A DNA stretch of 64,000 nt from Fervidicoccus fontis Kam940 (GTDB lineage Archaea; Thermoproteota; Thermoprotei_A; Sulfolobales; Fervidicoccaceae), in NCBI RefSeq assembly GCF_000258425.1, contig NC_017461.1, positions 186,001 through 250,000 on the forward strand, given 5' to 3'. Within the stretch, counting starts at the first letter, position 1. Each line of letters starts with the position of its first letter. Made by a program: the position numbers and the translations under genes. This document shows, one piece after another, positions 9,591-17,914 of this stretch. The notes beneath the pieces were generated by a model. That model made no database searches, was not told where the DNA came from, and saw only the letters and a program-made list of their open reading frames with translations.

Positions 9591-9676
9591 GCCGCCGGCG
9601 GGACTCGAACCCGCGACCACCAGCTTACAAGGCTGGCGCTTTAGGCCGTTGCGTCTGCCTGCTGAGCTACGGCGGC
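9591..9676 (-). tRNA. tRNA-Thr(UGU) with a 14-nt intron-like insert in the D-arm
   Basis: Read on the minus strand, the 7-bp acceptor stem GCCGCCG/CGGCGGC, the anticodon stem CCAGC/GCTGG with loop CTTGTAA (anticodon TGT), a 5-nt variable loop and the T-arm GCGGG-TTCGAGT-CCCGC all pair perfectly. CCA is not encoded. The D-arm is 14 nt too long: removing 14 nt after GGCAG or GGCAGA restores the stem GCTC/GAGC and an 8-nt D-loop with GG. A short CGC/GCG pairing around the junctions could form a relaxed bulge-helix-bulge for the splicing endonuclease. Such non-canonical introns are known in crenarchaeal tRNAs; an unspliced long D-loop is the alternative. Confidence 0.93.
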
Positions 9677-9758
9677 ATATAATGTTTTTATCTATTAAGA
9701 TTTTTACAAGAGGATTTAAAAATTTTATACTTTGACCGTATATAAACAAATTTAAAAT

Positions 9759-10688
9759 CTATTCAATAAAATGTATGCTATCCATCAGGTTCTCTTCGTA
9801 TGTTTGTGTTGAGAGATCAATTACTGCATATGCGCCTGTCTTATTCTTGTACGGATAACCCTTCGTAGTAAAGAGAGTAAGTACACGTCCATCATGATTT
9901 ATCTTATAGCCAAGCTCTGTATATTCATGCCCCCTTATAACCATTTTTATGCCAAAGTTATCAGCAACCCAATTGGTCACTTGCTTTCCCCAAAGGTATC
10001 CTATTCCTCTATATGAAGGAAGTTTGTCTATGTTTTCCTCAATAGGATCGTTCCAAAGGATTTCTGTAATTACATTTATTTTCTCGCTTTCGTTCCTTCC
10101 AAGGAGGTACTCATAGATATTACTTACCTTTTGAAAAGTCGTTACTGGAAGCCCTCCATGAAGTGCTATTATGTTTTTATTTAATATAATTGCGGCATCT
10201 AAATAATCTACCAAGCTGACAAATGTATTATAAATTCTTATCCCTCTAGTGAAACCGTACCTGCTATAAAGTTCTGTAGGGAAATCATGAGGATATGGAG
10301 GCGCATGCTTTAAAAGCTCGTGATTCCCTCTTAGAACGAAAATCTCTTCAGGGTACATAGATTCTAATTCAAGAACTGAAAGGAGAGTTTCGGTTTGATA
10401 TAGTCCTCTATCCACATAGTCTCCCAAAAAAATAATCTTTAAATCTCCTTTTTCTAAGCTGTTATAATCAATTTTTGACAGTATATTTTTTAAAGTCTCA
10501 AAATCGCCGTGGAGATCTCCTATAAAGAAGACTCTACCGCTATGAGTTACCTCTCTTACATAAAATTTATCGTTATTCCTGCTTCTTTCTTCAAGATAAA
10601 TTCTAAATGAGTTCAGCTTCTCTTCAACCTTATAAGGATCATTTATGTAAGAGTTTATAATTGAAGCTACTGCTTCTGCGATCTCCAC
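9759..10688 (-). CDS. PPP-family serine/threonine protein phosphatase
   Basis: A 309-residue metallophosphatase with the three PPP signatures in order: GDLHGD (near residue 57), GDYVDRG (near 88) and RGNHE (near 120), followed by the His-containing ALHGG and RGHEYTE segments. These ligands hold two metal ions; the family dephosphorylates Ser/Thr residues. It resembles the archaeal PP1-arch enzymes of Sulfolobus and Pyrodictium. The start is GTG at 10688. A physiological substrate cannot be inferred from the neighbours. Confidence 0.9.
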   Translation of the reverse strand: MEIAEAVASIINSYINDPYKVEEKLNSFRIYLEERSRNNDKFYVREVTHSGRVFFIGDLHGDFETLKNILSKIDYNSLEKGDLKIIFLGDYVDRGLYQTETLLSVLELESMYPEEIFVLRGNHELLKHAPPYPHDFPTELYSRYGFTRGIRIYNTFVSLVDYLDAAIILNKNIIALHGGLPVTTFQKVSNIYEYLLGRNESEKINVITEILWNDPIEENIDKLPSYRGIGYLWGKQVTNWVADNFGIKMVIRGHEYTELGYKINHDGRVLTLFTTKGYPYKNKTGAYAVIDLSTQTYEENLMDSIHFIE

Positions 10689-10839
10689 AGAAACTCACTG
10701 ACATTATTTTAAAAACATTTGAAATATAAAGCATTTTCTCCGCATATACTAAAAGAGCAAAGAACAGCAATTTTCTAGATGAAAAAAATAAATTATAGTT
10801 GTGCATATAATATATATAAAAATAAATAGGTGAAGTTTG

Positions 10840-11175
10840 GTGGAAGTCTCATTAAAAACAGGACCGGTGAGAATGAGCGGATATGCTTTAAAGCTTAGGA
10901 GGGCCACTAATGCAGCTTTAAGGAAACTTTACCAGGAGAAGAAAATAGAGCCAAAAATCGCTAATCAGATGCTTACTGACCTCAACAAAAGCCTTTATGA
11001 CATACTGATAAATAAATACAATATTCCAAAAGATGCTGTTATAAATATAGAACTCGTTCTTGATATATCAGACAGCAACCTAAACCTCAAAGATATAAAT
11101 ATCTCCATTTATGATAAAGATGATATACTCAGCGGAAATGTAACTAAGGAACTTAAGCAGTTATTGAAATTATAA
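10840..11175 (+). CDS. Small conserved archaeal protein, possibly DUF2258-like
   Basis: About 111 residues. The N-terminus KTGPVRMSGYALKLRRATNAALRKLY, then a helical middle and a beta-rich acidic end, resemble crenarchaeal DUF2258 proteins as I remember them; no function is known for them. I start at GTG 10840, since AGGTG ends 6 nt upstream; TTG 10837 is also possible. A strong AT-rich TATA-like run lies at about 10805-10822. The charged N-terminus would suit nucleic-acid binding, but that is only a guess. Confidence 0.55.
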   Translation: MEVSLKTGPVRMSGYALKLRRATNAALRKLYQEKKIEPKIANQMLTDLNKSLYDILINKYNIPKDAVINIELVLDISDSNLNLKDINISIYDKDDILSGNVTKELKQLLKL

Positions 11176-11333
11176 CCTCTATTTAAAATTTTTGCCATTT
11201 TGTTAGCTATAATTTTGCGAGAATAAGAATAGGTTATCGAGCAATCAAATACGAAAAAATATCGTAATACGCGGTTTTCTCATTAAAAAGGCACTTATAA
11301 TATTATATAATAATTGGATCGGAGGAGCTTGCT

Positions 11334-11879
11334 ATGAGCTTAAGTAGTGATTCAAATGAAATTAATGACTCTATATTCAAAGAGAGTTATATCCTTTACA
11401 AGCTTTCAGAACTTAGCAATATCGAGCTCTCAGCCATATTTGAGAAATCTCTTTCAAATGAATCTTTCGAGCTTAACTTAGGCATTGAGCCAGATGGATA
11501 TGCTCAGATACTATTTAACGAGGTCTTAAGAAGGGCGGGGAGACTGCCTTATTCAAAAGAGTTAAATTTTTATATATACAATGATCTTTTAGAATTTACA
11601 GTAGAAGATATAATTCAATCGGTTGGGGAGGAAAAGCTAGAAAAATTAATCATGTTTATGCTTGATGAAAATGATAAAAAAGAAGAGATAGAAGCAATAA
11701 TATTTGAAATGGTAAAAAATTTTTCGAATAATGATGAAGTAATTGAAAAATATCATGAAGTCAAGAATGCATTAATAAGGAAGTATGAGAAAGAGAAATC
11801 GGTGATAAAGAGCTTTATAGCACACATGATAAATAAAGCAATAAACAATTCCTTCCCGCCGGCAGTGATAACCCTATGA
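11334..11879 (+). CDS. Hypothetical acidic helical protein
   Basis: A 181-residue protein that I do not recognise. It is acidic and predicted mostly helical, with no membrane segment, signal peptide or Cys motif; a lysine/glutamate-rich stretch around residues 105-165 may be coiled coil. GGAGGAGC lies 6 nt before the ATG, so the start is firm. The next gene, a C2H2 protein, starts 12 bp downstream, so the two are probably co-transcribed and may act together. Confidence 0.6.
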   Translation: MSLSSDSNEINDSIFKESYILYKLSELSNIELSAIFEKSLSNESFELNLGIEPDGYAQILFNEVLRRAGRLPYSKELNFYIYNDLLEFTVEDIIQSVGEEKLEKLIMFMLDENDKKEEIEAIIFEMVKNFSNNDEVIEKYHEVKNALIRKYEKEKSVIKSFIAHMINKAINNSFPPAVITL

Positions 11880-11891
11880 GACCTGATAAAA

Positions 11892-12209
11892 ATGAGAAAG
11901 CCATGGCAAGAAGAATTTACATATAGCGTAATAGACCTCTATCTATTCAACAAAGGCGATTTGAATTCAGTTTCTCAGATCCTTCCGATGGGTCTTAAGG
12001 CATTTGGAAGCGAGCTAACCGATTATATCATAAAGAATACTATTAAAGAAGCAAATGGAGATTTTTACTGCGGGATTTGCTCAAAGGGACCATTTTCTAA
12101 AAAGGGAATAAAGCTTCACTTACTGAGAGTTCACCAGAAGGACATATTGGAAATTATTGATGAGTTTGTCATGAGCAGAATAAGCGCGATCAAAAAAAGC
12201 AGGATTTAG
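11892..12209 (+). CDS. Small C2H2 zinc-finger protein
   Basis: A 105-residue protein with a single classical C2H2 finger, CX2CX12HX4H, at about residues 59-80 (segments FYCGICSKG and KLHLLRVH). The N-terminal half is helical. Small single-finger proteins of this kind are common in Crenarchaeota and their viruses and are thought to bind DNA or RNA. It follows the hypothetical gene at 11334 by 12 bp. Its target and role are unknown. Confidence 0.65.
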   Translation: MRKPWQEEFTYSVIDLYLFNKGDLNSVSQILPMGLKAFGSELTDYIIKNTIKEANGDFYCGICSKGPFSKKGIKLHLLRVHQKDILEIIDEFVMSRISAIKKSRI

Positions 12210-12344
12210 CTATAGTGTCATTAAAGCTTAATGATCAGCTTTGCAATGTGATGACGATTAGCCCCGAGCACAAAGCAATAGAGTTCTCTGTGCGATCAAG
12301 AAGGATCCATTCACTTTCCAATCTTCTTCAAAAAAAGTGTTCAT

Positions 12345-12392
12345 GAATAGATGCGGAAAACCTATGAATTGCTCTAAAAAACTTATTCCTGA
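12345..12392. repeat. Degenerate 48-bp repeat, copy A
   Basis: This stretch closely resembles 51550-51597. The best shared block ends in acttattcctga, and both copies share the opening gaatag. Both lie in gene-free gaps beside intact genes (12210-12417 and 51350-51668). Short reading frames run through both copies but are broken by stops, so they look like two fossils of one mobile or duplicated sequence. Nothing else is supported in the 208-bp gap 12210-12417. Confidence 0.5.
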
Positions 12393-12417
12393 ATTGAGGA
12401 GAGTAGGTCAGTTAACT

Positions 12418-13926
12418 TCAAGTGCTGGCAATTATTAAATTCTTTCTTATTTTGTCGGTCTTTCTTTTTACGTACCCAATAAAGAATCTAAGCAAGAACT
12501 TTAAAGGATCATACGCTCTTGACTTCAGATAATAATGGTTCATGATTTCCTCGCTCCAATATATGGAATGATCCAATATCTTGAACATCAGCTCTATATG
12601 GGAGTCTTTCAGCATCTCTCTCTTGAACATTACTCCATGTTTTAAGTTACCCATAGGCACGAAGAGCATTGGGACTATAAGGCTTCTATATGGCCTGAGC
12701 TTTTCTATCAATTCAATTGTCTCCATTACATCCTTTTCCGTTTCTTCAGGAAGCCCAATTATAAGCGTTGCTGCAGGAATTATGTTGTTTTCATGCATAA
12801 TTCTAAAAGCATCCTCTACTACTTCATGCCATTTTTCTGGTTTGTATGGAGCGGACTTAGCAGGCATGATCTTCTTCGCAAGTTCATATCCTCCAGTTTC
12901 AACACCTACTTCAACCCCTATATAATCCTGTTTTTCTCTGATCTTCTCCATAACTTTCGTTATGAGCTTATGCTCTTCTTCTGCATATTTTATTGCAGCT
13001 AAACTTGCATGGCTCCAAGCAAGGCTTTTCACGTGCTTGAGCACGGTATCATGAAGCTTGAGAACAGGATCAGGTCTGGGCTTAACTCCATCTGCGCCGT
13101 AAAGAAGGATATCCTCGCTGTGTATTAAACCTCTGGTTACACCATTCCTAACATTCACTAGAACTTCTTCTTCAATTTTTTCGAGAGGAATATATCTCAA
13201 AGGTCTGAGCGTTACGCTGCAGAATTTGCATCCTCTTGGACAACCCCTCATAATTTCAATAAGCCCATTAACGCTTGCTTTTTTTATCGTAGGAATTTCC
13301 TCAATGCTTGGAGAGTCATGTGAACCTGCATAAATATAAAATGGTAGCTCCTCGTTGTTTAGTGCTTTCTCTATTATATTTGGAAGAATCCTCTCAGCTT
13401 CTCCATCGAAAATAGATGTGACTCCCCACTTTTTCCAAAGCTCTACCTCATAAAGCCACTGCCACGCAGCTGGTCCGCCTGCGATTATCTTCACGCCTCT
13501 CCTTCTCATCTTTTTAACAGCTGGACTCTCCATAAGCCTTCTAAAGCTTTTTCTATTTACAGGCTCCCTTCCTGTTATAAGCCACCATTCATTGCTTGGA
13601 GGTCCATATGCAAAAAAGTCATGATGTCCAACCAAAAGAAGCTTTGAAGTATCAGCATATCTGTTAAGATAGCTTGGATCTATAATTGATGCATTGTATC
13701 CTTTATCTAAGAGTACTGCCTCCACTTTTCTCAATCCATACGGAGCTTCATTCGGCTCTCCGTTAGCCTTTATTTTTGGCTTCGGTGAAGAAATCCAGGT
13801 CCATAAAAATTCTGGAAGCCCGATAGATGGACCAGTTGCAACGAAGCCTAAAAACTCCCTTCCATGATGATTAGACATCATAGTCCTATCAGTGGTAATA
13901 ACAATATCCAAATTACTCACTTTCAT
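12418..13926 (-). CDS. Radical SAM protein with N-terminal B12-binding-like domain
   Basis: A 502-residue protein. Residues 1-190 form an alpha/beta region resembling a cobalamin-binding domain (for example LLLVGHHDFFAYGPP and KIIAGGPAAWQWL). The radical SAM motif is RGCPRGCKFCSVT near residue 230, with later barrel motifs such as GVEVGVETGG and LIIGLPEETEKDV. I see no obvious DxHxxG cobalamin motif, so B12 binding is uncertain. It overlaps the upstream 113-residue gene by 14 bp and is probably in one operon with it and the HTH gene. The substrate is unknown. Confidence 0.8.
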   Translation of the reverse strand: MKVSNLDIVITTDRTMMSNHHGREFLGFVATGPSIGLPEFLWTWISSPKPKIKANGEPNEAPYGLRKVEAVLLDKGYNASIIDPSYLNRYADTSKLLLVGHHDFFAYGPPSNEWWLITGREPVNRKSFRRLMESPAVKKMRRRGVKIIAGGPAAWQWLYEVELWKKWGVTSIFDGEAERILPNIIEKALNNEELPFYIYAGSHDSPSIEEIPTIKKASVNGLIEIMRGCPRGCKFCSVTLRPLRYIPLEKIEEEVLVNVRNGVTRGLIHSEDILLYGADGVKPRPDPVLKLHDTVLKHVKSLAWSHASLAAIKYAEEEHKLITKVMEKIREKQDYIGVEVGVETGGYELAKKIMPAKSAPYKPEKWHEVVEDAFRIMHENNIIPAATLIIGLPEETEKDVMETIELIEKLRPYRSLIVPMLFVPMGNLKHGVMFKREMLKDSHIELMFKILDHSIYWSEEIMNHYYLKSRAYDPLKFLLRFFIGYVKRKTDKIRKNLIIAST

Positions 13927-14254
13927 TCACCCTTTTTAGAATTGTAAATTGTATTCCCTTTTTCTTTAGGGCAGAAATTGCGCTTTCAAATTGCTCATCT
14001 ACAAGTGTAAAATCCGCCATGTCATCTAATGCCTCATCATCCAAGCTGGGGTCTACTTTCCTCACATATATATTTACTCCAAGGAAAAAGTTCATTTCTA
14101 AGAATTTTTTCACAGTTAAAACTGCTTTAGGCTCATAAAGAGGGGTAAAGATTATAAAATCTACGCTTTTTCCCTTATTTAGAGCCTCTCTGTATATGTC
14201 TGAAAAAGTACCAGAAAAATCTAGCATGCTGTTATCTTTCGTAAAAACGTTCAC
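13913..14254 (-). CDS. Hypothetical 113-residue protein
   Basis: I do not recognise this protein. It has an alternating helix/strand pattern (VDFIIFTPLYEPKAVLTVKKFL and GVNIYVRKVD) with an acidic middle stretch DPSLDDEALDDMADF and no transmembrane or Cys motif. Its 3' end overlaps the radical SAM gene by 14 bp, so translation is probably coupled. The HTH gene lies 16 bp upstream. A role as partner or substrate carrier for the radical SAM enzyme is an inference from context only. Confidence 0.55.
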   Translation of the reverse strand: MNVFTKDNSMLDFSGTFSDIYREALNKGKSVDFIIFTPLYEPKAVLTVKKFLEMNFFLGVNIYVRKVDPSLDDEALDDMADFTLVDEQFESAISALKKKGIQFTILKRVNESE

Positions 14255-14270
14255 TCTGAGAGATGTTCCA

Positions 14271-14657
14271 TTAGGCGTTTTTGCTCACCCTTCTAAGCAT
14301 TAAATCTAAATCACTAAGGAAAGTTTGAGCCTTCTTTCTGTCTTTTTCATCTAAGTTGTTAATAATAGAAGATAAATTCTCCTGAAGGCTTTTTAAATGC
14401 ATAACTACATGATTATATATCCCTTCTTTCTTAGCTACGAAATAGACCTTCTTTCTTTCTGGAATCCTCTCCACCAGATTGAAGGATTCCAAAAGCTTTA
14501 AAATGTTGGATACATGTCCTTTAGTATATCCGCTCTTTTCAACAAGCTCTTTAAAACTCATTGGCTTTCCGTTGTAGAAAAGTATGCTGAACAGAACACA
14601 TGCGGAAAGTGGAAGTCCTGTAAGCAGAAGCAATTTTATTAGTCCTAGATTTGTCAT
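14271..14657 (-). CDS. Winged-helix transcriptional regulator (MarR/TrmB-like)
   Basis: A 128-residue protein. Residues 15-70 form a winged helix, with SFKELVEKSGYTKGHVSNILKLLESFNLVERI as helix-turn-helix plus recognition helix and RKKVYFVAKKEG as the wing. The C-terminal part is a charged helix suited to dimerisation. It is first in a three-gene run with a hypothetical gene and a radical SAM gene, so it may control them. TATA-like AT-rich sequence lies just upstream at 14690-14730. Confidence 0.75.
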   Translation of the reverse strand: MTNLGLIKLLLLTGLPLSACVLFSILFYNGKPMSFKELVEKSGYTKGHVSNILKLLESFNLVERIPERKKVYFVAKKEGIYNHVVMHLKSLQENLSSIINNLDEKDRKKAQTFLSDLDLMLRRVSKNA

Positions 14658-14753
14658 CTTAGATCTCCTTGTTTGTTTTTTATTAAACTTTTCAAACTTT
14701 AAAAACTTATACTTATTTTACTGATTTAAATATTCTTCTTATTTTTGAAAAGA

Positions 14754-14809
14754 TCAGACCTCACACGGCAAATCATCGCATGAATGCTCATATTCAGGTC
14801 GCTCATCAT
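14754..14809 (-). ncRNA. Candidate C/D box sRNA (weaker)
   Basis: On the minus strand the order is box C ATGATGA (14809-14803), a C'-like GCGATGA (14779-14773), a 15-nt spacer and box D CTGA (14757-14754). Flanking AGA and TCT could form the terminal stem. The internal D' is unclear: CTGA lies only 5 nt after box C, while ATGA lies about 11 nt after it. A TATA-like stretch lies about 25 nt upstream. It occupies the otherwise empty 339-bp gap 14658-14996. The spacing is less regular than for the sRNA at 57143. Confidence 0.45.
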
Positions 14810-15011
14810 TTCTAGAAAGTTTAGTAATCAATGCTTTTTATGCATAAAGATATTAATTTTTTGAAGCTTTTTATAATTTGTTTGGTTAAAAACAAAGACA
14901 AGGGCATTAGATGTTCCTCGTTTATCGAGAGTTTTATTCTTTGAAAACTAGAAAAAGCTTATCACTCTTTATAAACAAATTTTTTATACTTTATTTTTGA
15001 GGGTGTTAAAT

Positions 15012-15866
15012 TTGGATGGAATATCGCCAATCATTAAAAAACCATGCGTAGTAGTTTCAATATTCAGCGGGGGTCCTGACAGCTTTTGCTACACGCTTAA
15101 ATGGATCAAGGAAGGGTGCGATCTTCATTTGCTCACATTTAACTACGGGCAGAAAGCATCAAGAGAGGTTGAAGTCTCTAAAAAGTTATATGAAAAACTG
15201 AAGGAATTTGCTGGAGAGAGTATAAGAATAGAGCATAAAATATTAGATATTTCCTTTATGAAGGATCTCTGGAACAAGACGCAGCTTATCGATAAGAGCA
15301 AGGAGCTCAGCAGTGAGTATGAGACCAGCATCGTCGTTCCAATAAGGAATGTAGTAATGCTTTCTATAGCCTCTGCTTACGCATATTCCCTCATTTCTGA
15401 AGACGAATCACTTAATGCATACGTAATTTATGGGGCTCATTCCGATGACGCTTCAATTAGCGAAAAAGCCGGTGGTCCGAAATATCCCGACTGCTCTTCT
15501 GAGTGCATAGAAAGTCTTCAGGCTTCTTTTAGGATATGTCATTTTCCAAAAGATAGGAGGCTTGAGATCTGGAGCCCGATAAGAGAGGGCATGAGCAAAG
15601 CTGAGAATATAAGAAAATGCTATGATATTGCTGAAAACATTATCTACGAAACTTGGAGCTGCTATAGAGATGGTGACTTTCATTGTGGTAAGTGCGAAAG
15701 CTGCATAAACAGGCACAAGGCCTTCTTAAAAGCGAATATCCCTGACTGCACGATATATGGTGAGCCACCGGGAAATCGGGAAGAATTCATAAAAGTAGAA
15801 AAAGGATATATACATAAATCATGTAAAAAATTTTATGAATTTTCAACAAATTATAATAAAGAATAA
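15012..15866 (+). CDS. queC: 7-cyano-7-deazaguanine synthase
   Basis: About 284 residues. QueC makes preQ0 from 7-carboxy-7-deazaguanine, ammonia and ATP; in archaea preQ0 is inserted at tRNA position 15 and becomes archaeosine. The PP-loop ATP motif is SGGPDSFCY, followed by LTFNYGQKASRE, and the zinc site is the C-terminal Cys set in WSCYRDGDFHCGKCESCINRHKAF. I start at TTG 15012, with GAGGGTG 7 nt upstream; TTG 14997 or GTG 15003 could serve a leaderless message. An ECF transporter follows within 28 bp, which links uptake to this pathway. Confidence 0.9.
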   Translation: MDGISPIIKKPCVVVSIFSGGPDSFCYTLKWIKEGCDLHLLTFNYGQKASREVEVSKKLYEKLKEFAGESIRIEHKILDISFMKDLWNKTQLIDKSKELSSEYETSIVVPIRNVVMLSIASAYAYSLISEDESLNAYVIYGAHSDDASISEKAGGPKYPDCSSECIESLQASFRICHFPKDRRLEIWSPIREGMSKAENIRKCYDIAENIIYETWSCYRDGDFHCGKCESCINRHKAFLKANIPDCTIYGEPPGNREEFIKVEKGYIHKSCKKFYEFSTNYNKE

Positions 15867-15893
15867 GCATGTATATTAAATACGGGGCTTAAC

Positions 15894-16631
15894 ATGAAGG
15901 TTAACATCGTGAGGTTTGCTGTATTTACTGCTTTAGTTTATGTCTTTACTGTAGTAGTTCAATTTGCACAACCTTTTACAGGTGGATATTTCAATTTGGG
16001 AGAAGCTGCTATTTACGTATGTGCGCTGATTTCCGATCCATTAACTACTGGACTTGCAGGGGGGATCGGCTCAGCACTTGCTGATGCGACCACAGGATAC
16101 GGAATATTTGCTCCAGCGACCTTATTAATAAAATTTACAGAAGGATATGTTGCCTCTCTTCTGTTCAAAAAAATGGGAAGAAGCAATAGCAGTATCGCTA
16201 ACTGGCTGGTGAGCTTAATTTACTTTGTTGCAATTTCTGCTATAGGAATAAAATTCTTCAGTGGAAACCTGACCCTTTCGCTTTCAAGCTATTCATTTTC
16301 ATTTAATATTCCCTGGGAATTTTGGGTATTAGTTGGTGCTATTATTATGATAATTCCCTTCATAATTGAAAGAAGGACAAAAGCAGGCGCAAGATATGCT
16401 TCTCTTCTTCTGGCTGGAATGATCATGGTCACAGGATATTTTCTTTATGAATTTTTCATTAGTAACCCTCTGACTGGAAGGCCGAGCATCGCCGCTGTGT
16501 TTGAGGTACCGGTTAACTTCGGTCAGGCATTAGTGGGAGCGGCTGTAGCGATTCCAGTATATAGCTTTTTAAGGAAAGGAGGTTATATTGAAGATGAGGA
16601 GGACAAAAGCGAGGATAAGGATAAGAAATGA
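15894..16631 (+). CDS. ECF transporter substrate-binding (S) component
   Basis: A 245-residue membrane protein with about six helices and a charged C-terminal tail rich in Glu, Asp and Lys. The region GGYFNLGEAAIYVCALISDP and GLAGGIGSALADATTGYG match ECF S-components, where the first helices and the loop after them form the ligand pocket. The start of the ECF ATPase overlaps its stop (ATGA). Position directly after queC suggests a deazaguanine, queuine-like or other purine-like ligand, but other ligands such as vitamins are possible. Confidence 0.82.
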   Translation: MKVNIVRFAVFTALVYVFTVVVQFAQPFTGGYFNLGEAAIYVCALISDPLTTGLAGGIGSALADATTGYGIFAPATLLIKFTEGYVASLLFKKMGRSNSSIANWLVSLIYFVAISAIGIKFFSGNLTLSLSSYSFSFNIPWEFWVLVGAIIMIIPFIIERRTKAGARYASLLLAGMIMVTGYFLYEFFISNPLTGRPSIAAVFEVPVNFGQALVGAAVAIPVYSFLRKGGYIEDEEDKSEDKDKK

Positions 16632-17914
16632 ACATATCTCAGAAAGTTTTCGTTGATAATTTGAGCATCTCTTATAAGAATGATGAGCAAATAGTAAAAA
16701 ATATCAATTTCTCTTTAAATGAGGGGGAGCTTCTTCTCTTAATAGGGAAAACTGGAACAGGAAAGACATCAATTTTAAACGTTCTTGCAGGAAATACTCC
16801 AAGACTGATAAAGGCTAAGGTCGAAGGGAATGTTAGGATAAACGGCATAGACCCAAGAGATTCGCCTAGCGAGGTGCTACTCAGAAACGTTGGTCTAGTC
16901 CCTCAAGAACCTTCTGATGGAGTAATAGGAGATACTGTAGAAGATGAGGTACTCTTAAGCTTGATGTTTAGGAATGATGATGCGGATGTTGAAGGGTGGC
17001 TGAGGCTTTTTAATCTTGAAAGGCTTTACGAGAGGACTACATTCACCTTAAGTGCAGGTGAAACTCAAAAGCTTGCTATACTCTCAAGGGTTCTTTTAAA
17101 TGCGCATGTTCTCCTCTTCGATGAGCCCACAACGTATTTAGATGAGGAATCCAGAGAGGGTTTTAAAGAAGTGGTCTTCTCTCTTCTGAAAGCCGGAAAG
17201 ACGGTTATAATCACTGGACATGGTGCTACCTTTTGGGATAATATACCTAAAAAGATAGTAGAACTCCCGAGAAAAGCGGAAGAAGTAAACGTCGAGGAGT
17301 TTTCAAGAATTGAAGTTGATCGATTAAATAAAATGACTTATGTGAAGGTAAAAGGTCTTGAGTATCAATATTACCCTTCAAAAGTTCCGATATTTAAAAA
17401 CATCAACCTAAGCTTTGATGGTCCGGGAATTATCCTCTTGAAAGGACCTAATGGCTCTGGAAAAACAACATTTCTCAAGCTCCTTTCGGGAATTGTTAGG
17501 CCAAAAAGGGGAAAAATAGAAATGTCTCACAGTGCTTTATTTATTCCTGACAACCCGCTTCTATACTTTAGCAAACCAACTCCAAAGGAGGAGCTAGAGT
17601 TGTTCGCAGGAAATTTAAAAAAAGAGGAAAAAGAAAGGCTTCTGAAAATTAAGATTTTTGCAAAAAAGATGAAGGAGCTGAGTAGTGGGGAGAGGAGGCT
17701 GATCTCGTTGATTTCTGCATCTCTTTCCCACCATCCGATAATTCTCATGGATGAACCAACTGTAGGTCTAGATCCGGAGTATAAAAGCACCGTTTTAGAT
17801 ATATTTAAAAAGCTTTCAGATTCTGGCAGACTTCTTATTATTTCATCTCACGATAGAGAGGTTGAAAAAGTAGCTACGGAAGTTGTTGAAGTGAATAAGC
17901 TGAGTGAGAACTAA
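16628..17914 (+). CDS. ECF transporter ATPase, two fused ABC domains
   Basis: A 428-residue protein with two ATPase domains. Domain 1 has Walker A GKTGTGKT (about 40), signature LSAGETQ and Walker B LLFDEPT; domain 2 has Walker A GPNGSGKTT, signature LSSGERR and Walker B ILMDEPTVGLD. Bacterial ECF systems usually use separate EcfA1 and EcfA2, so the fusion replaces that heterodimer. It overlaps both neighbours (ATGA with the S gene, TAATG with the T gene), which marks a translationally coupled operon. Confidence 0.9.
   Translation: MNISQKVFVDNLSISYKNDEQIVKNINFSLNEGELLLLIGKTGTGKTSILNVLAGNTPRLIKAKVEGNVRINGIDPRDSPSEVLLRNVGLVPQEPSDGVIGDTVEDEVLLSLMFRNDDADVEGWLRLFNLERLYERTTFTLSAGETQKLAILSRVLLNAHVLLFDEPTTYLDEESREGFKEVVFSLLKAGKTVIITGHGATFWDNIPKKIVELPRKAEEVNVEEFSRIEVDRLNKMTYVKVKGLEYQYYPSKVPIFKNINLSFDGPGIILLKGPNGSGKTTFLKLLSGIVRPKRGKIEMSHSALFIPDNPLLYFSKPTPKEELELFAGNLKKEEKERLLKIKIFAKKMKELSSGERRLISLISASLSHHPIILMDEPTVGLDPEYKSTVLDIFKKLSDSGRLLIISSHDREVEKVATEVVEVNKLSEN

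Noticed and set aside
12248-12300. GTGATGA as a box C of another sRNA
   Set aside because: No box D follows at a plausible distance; the region looks like decayed coding sequence.
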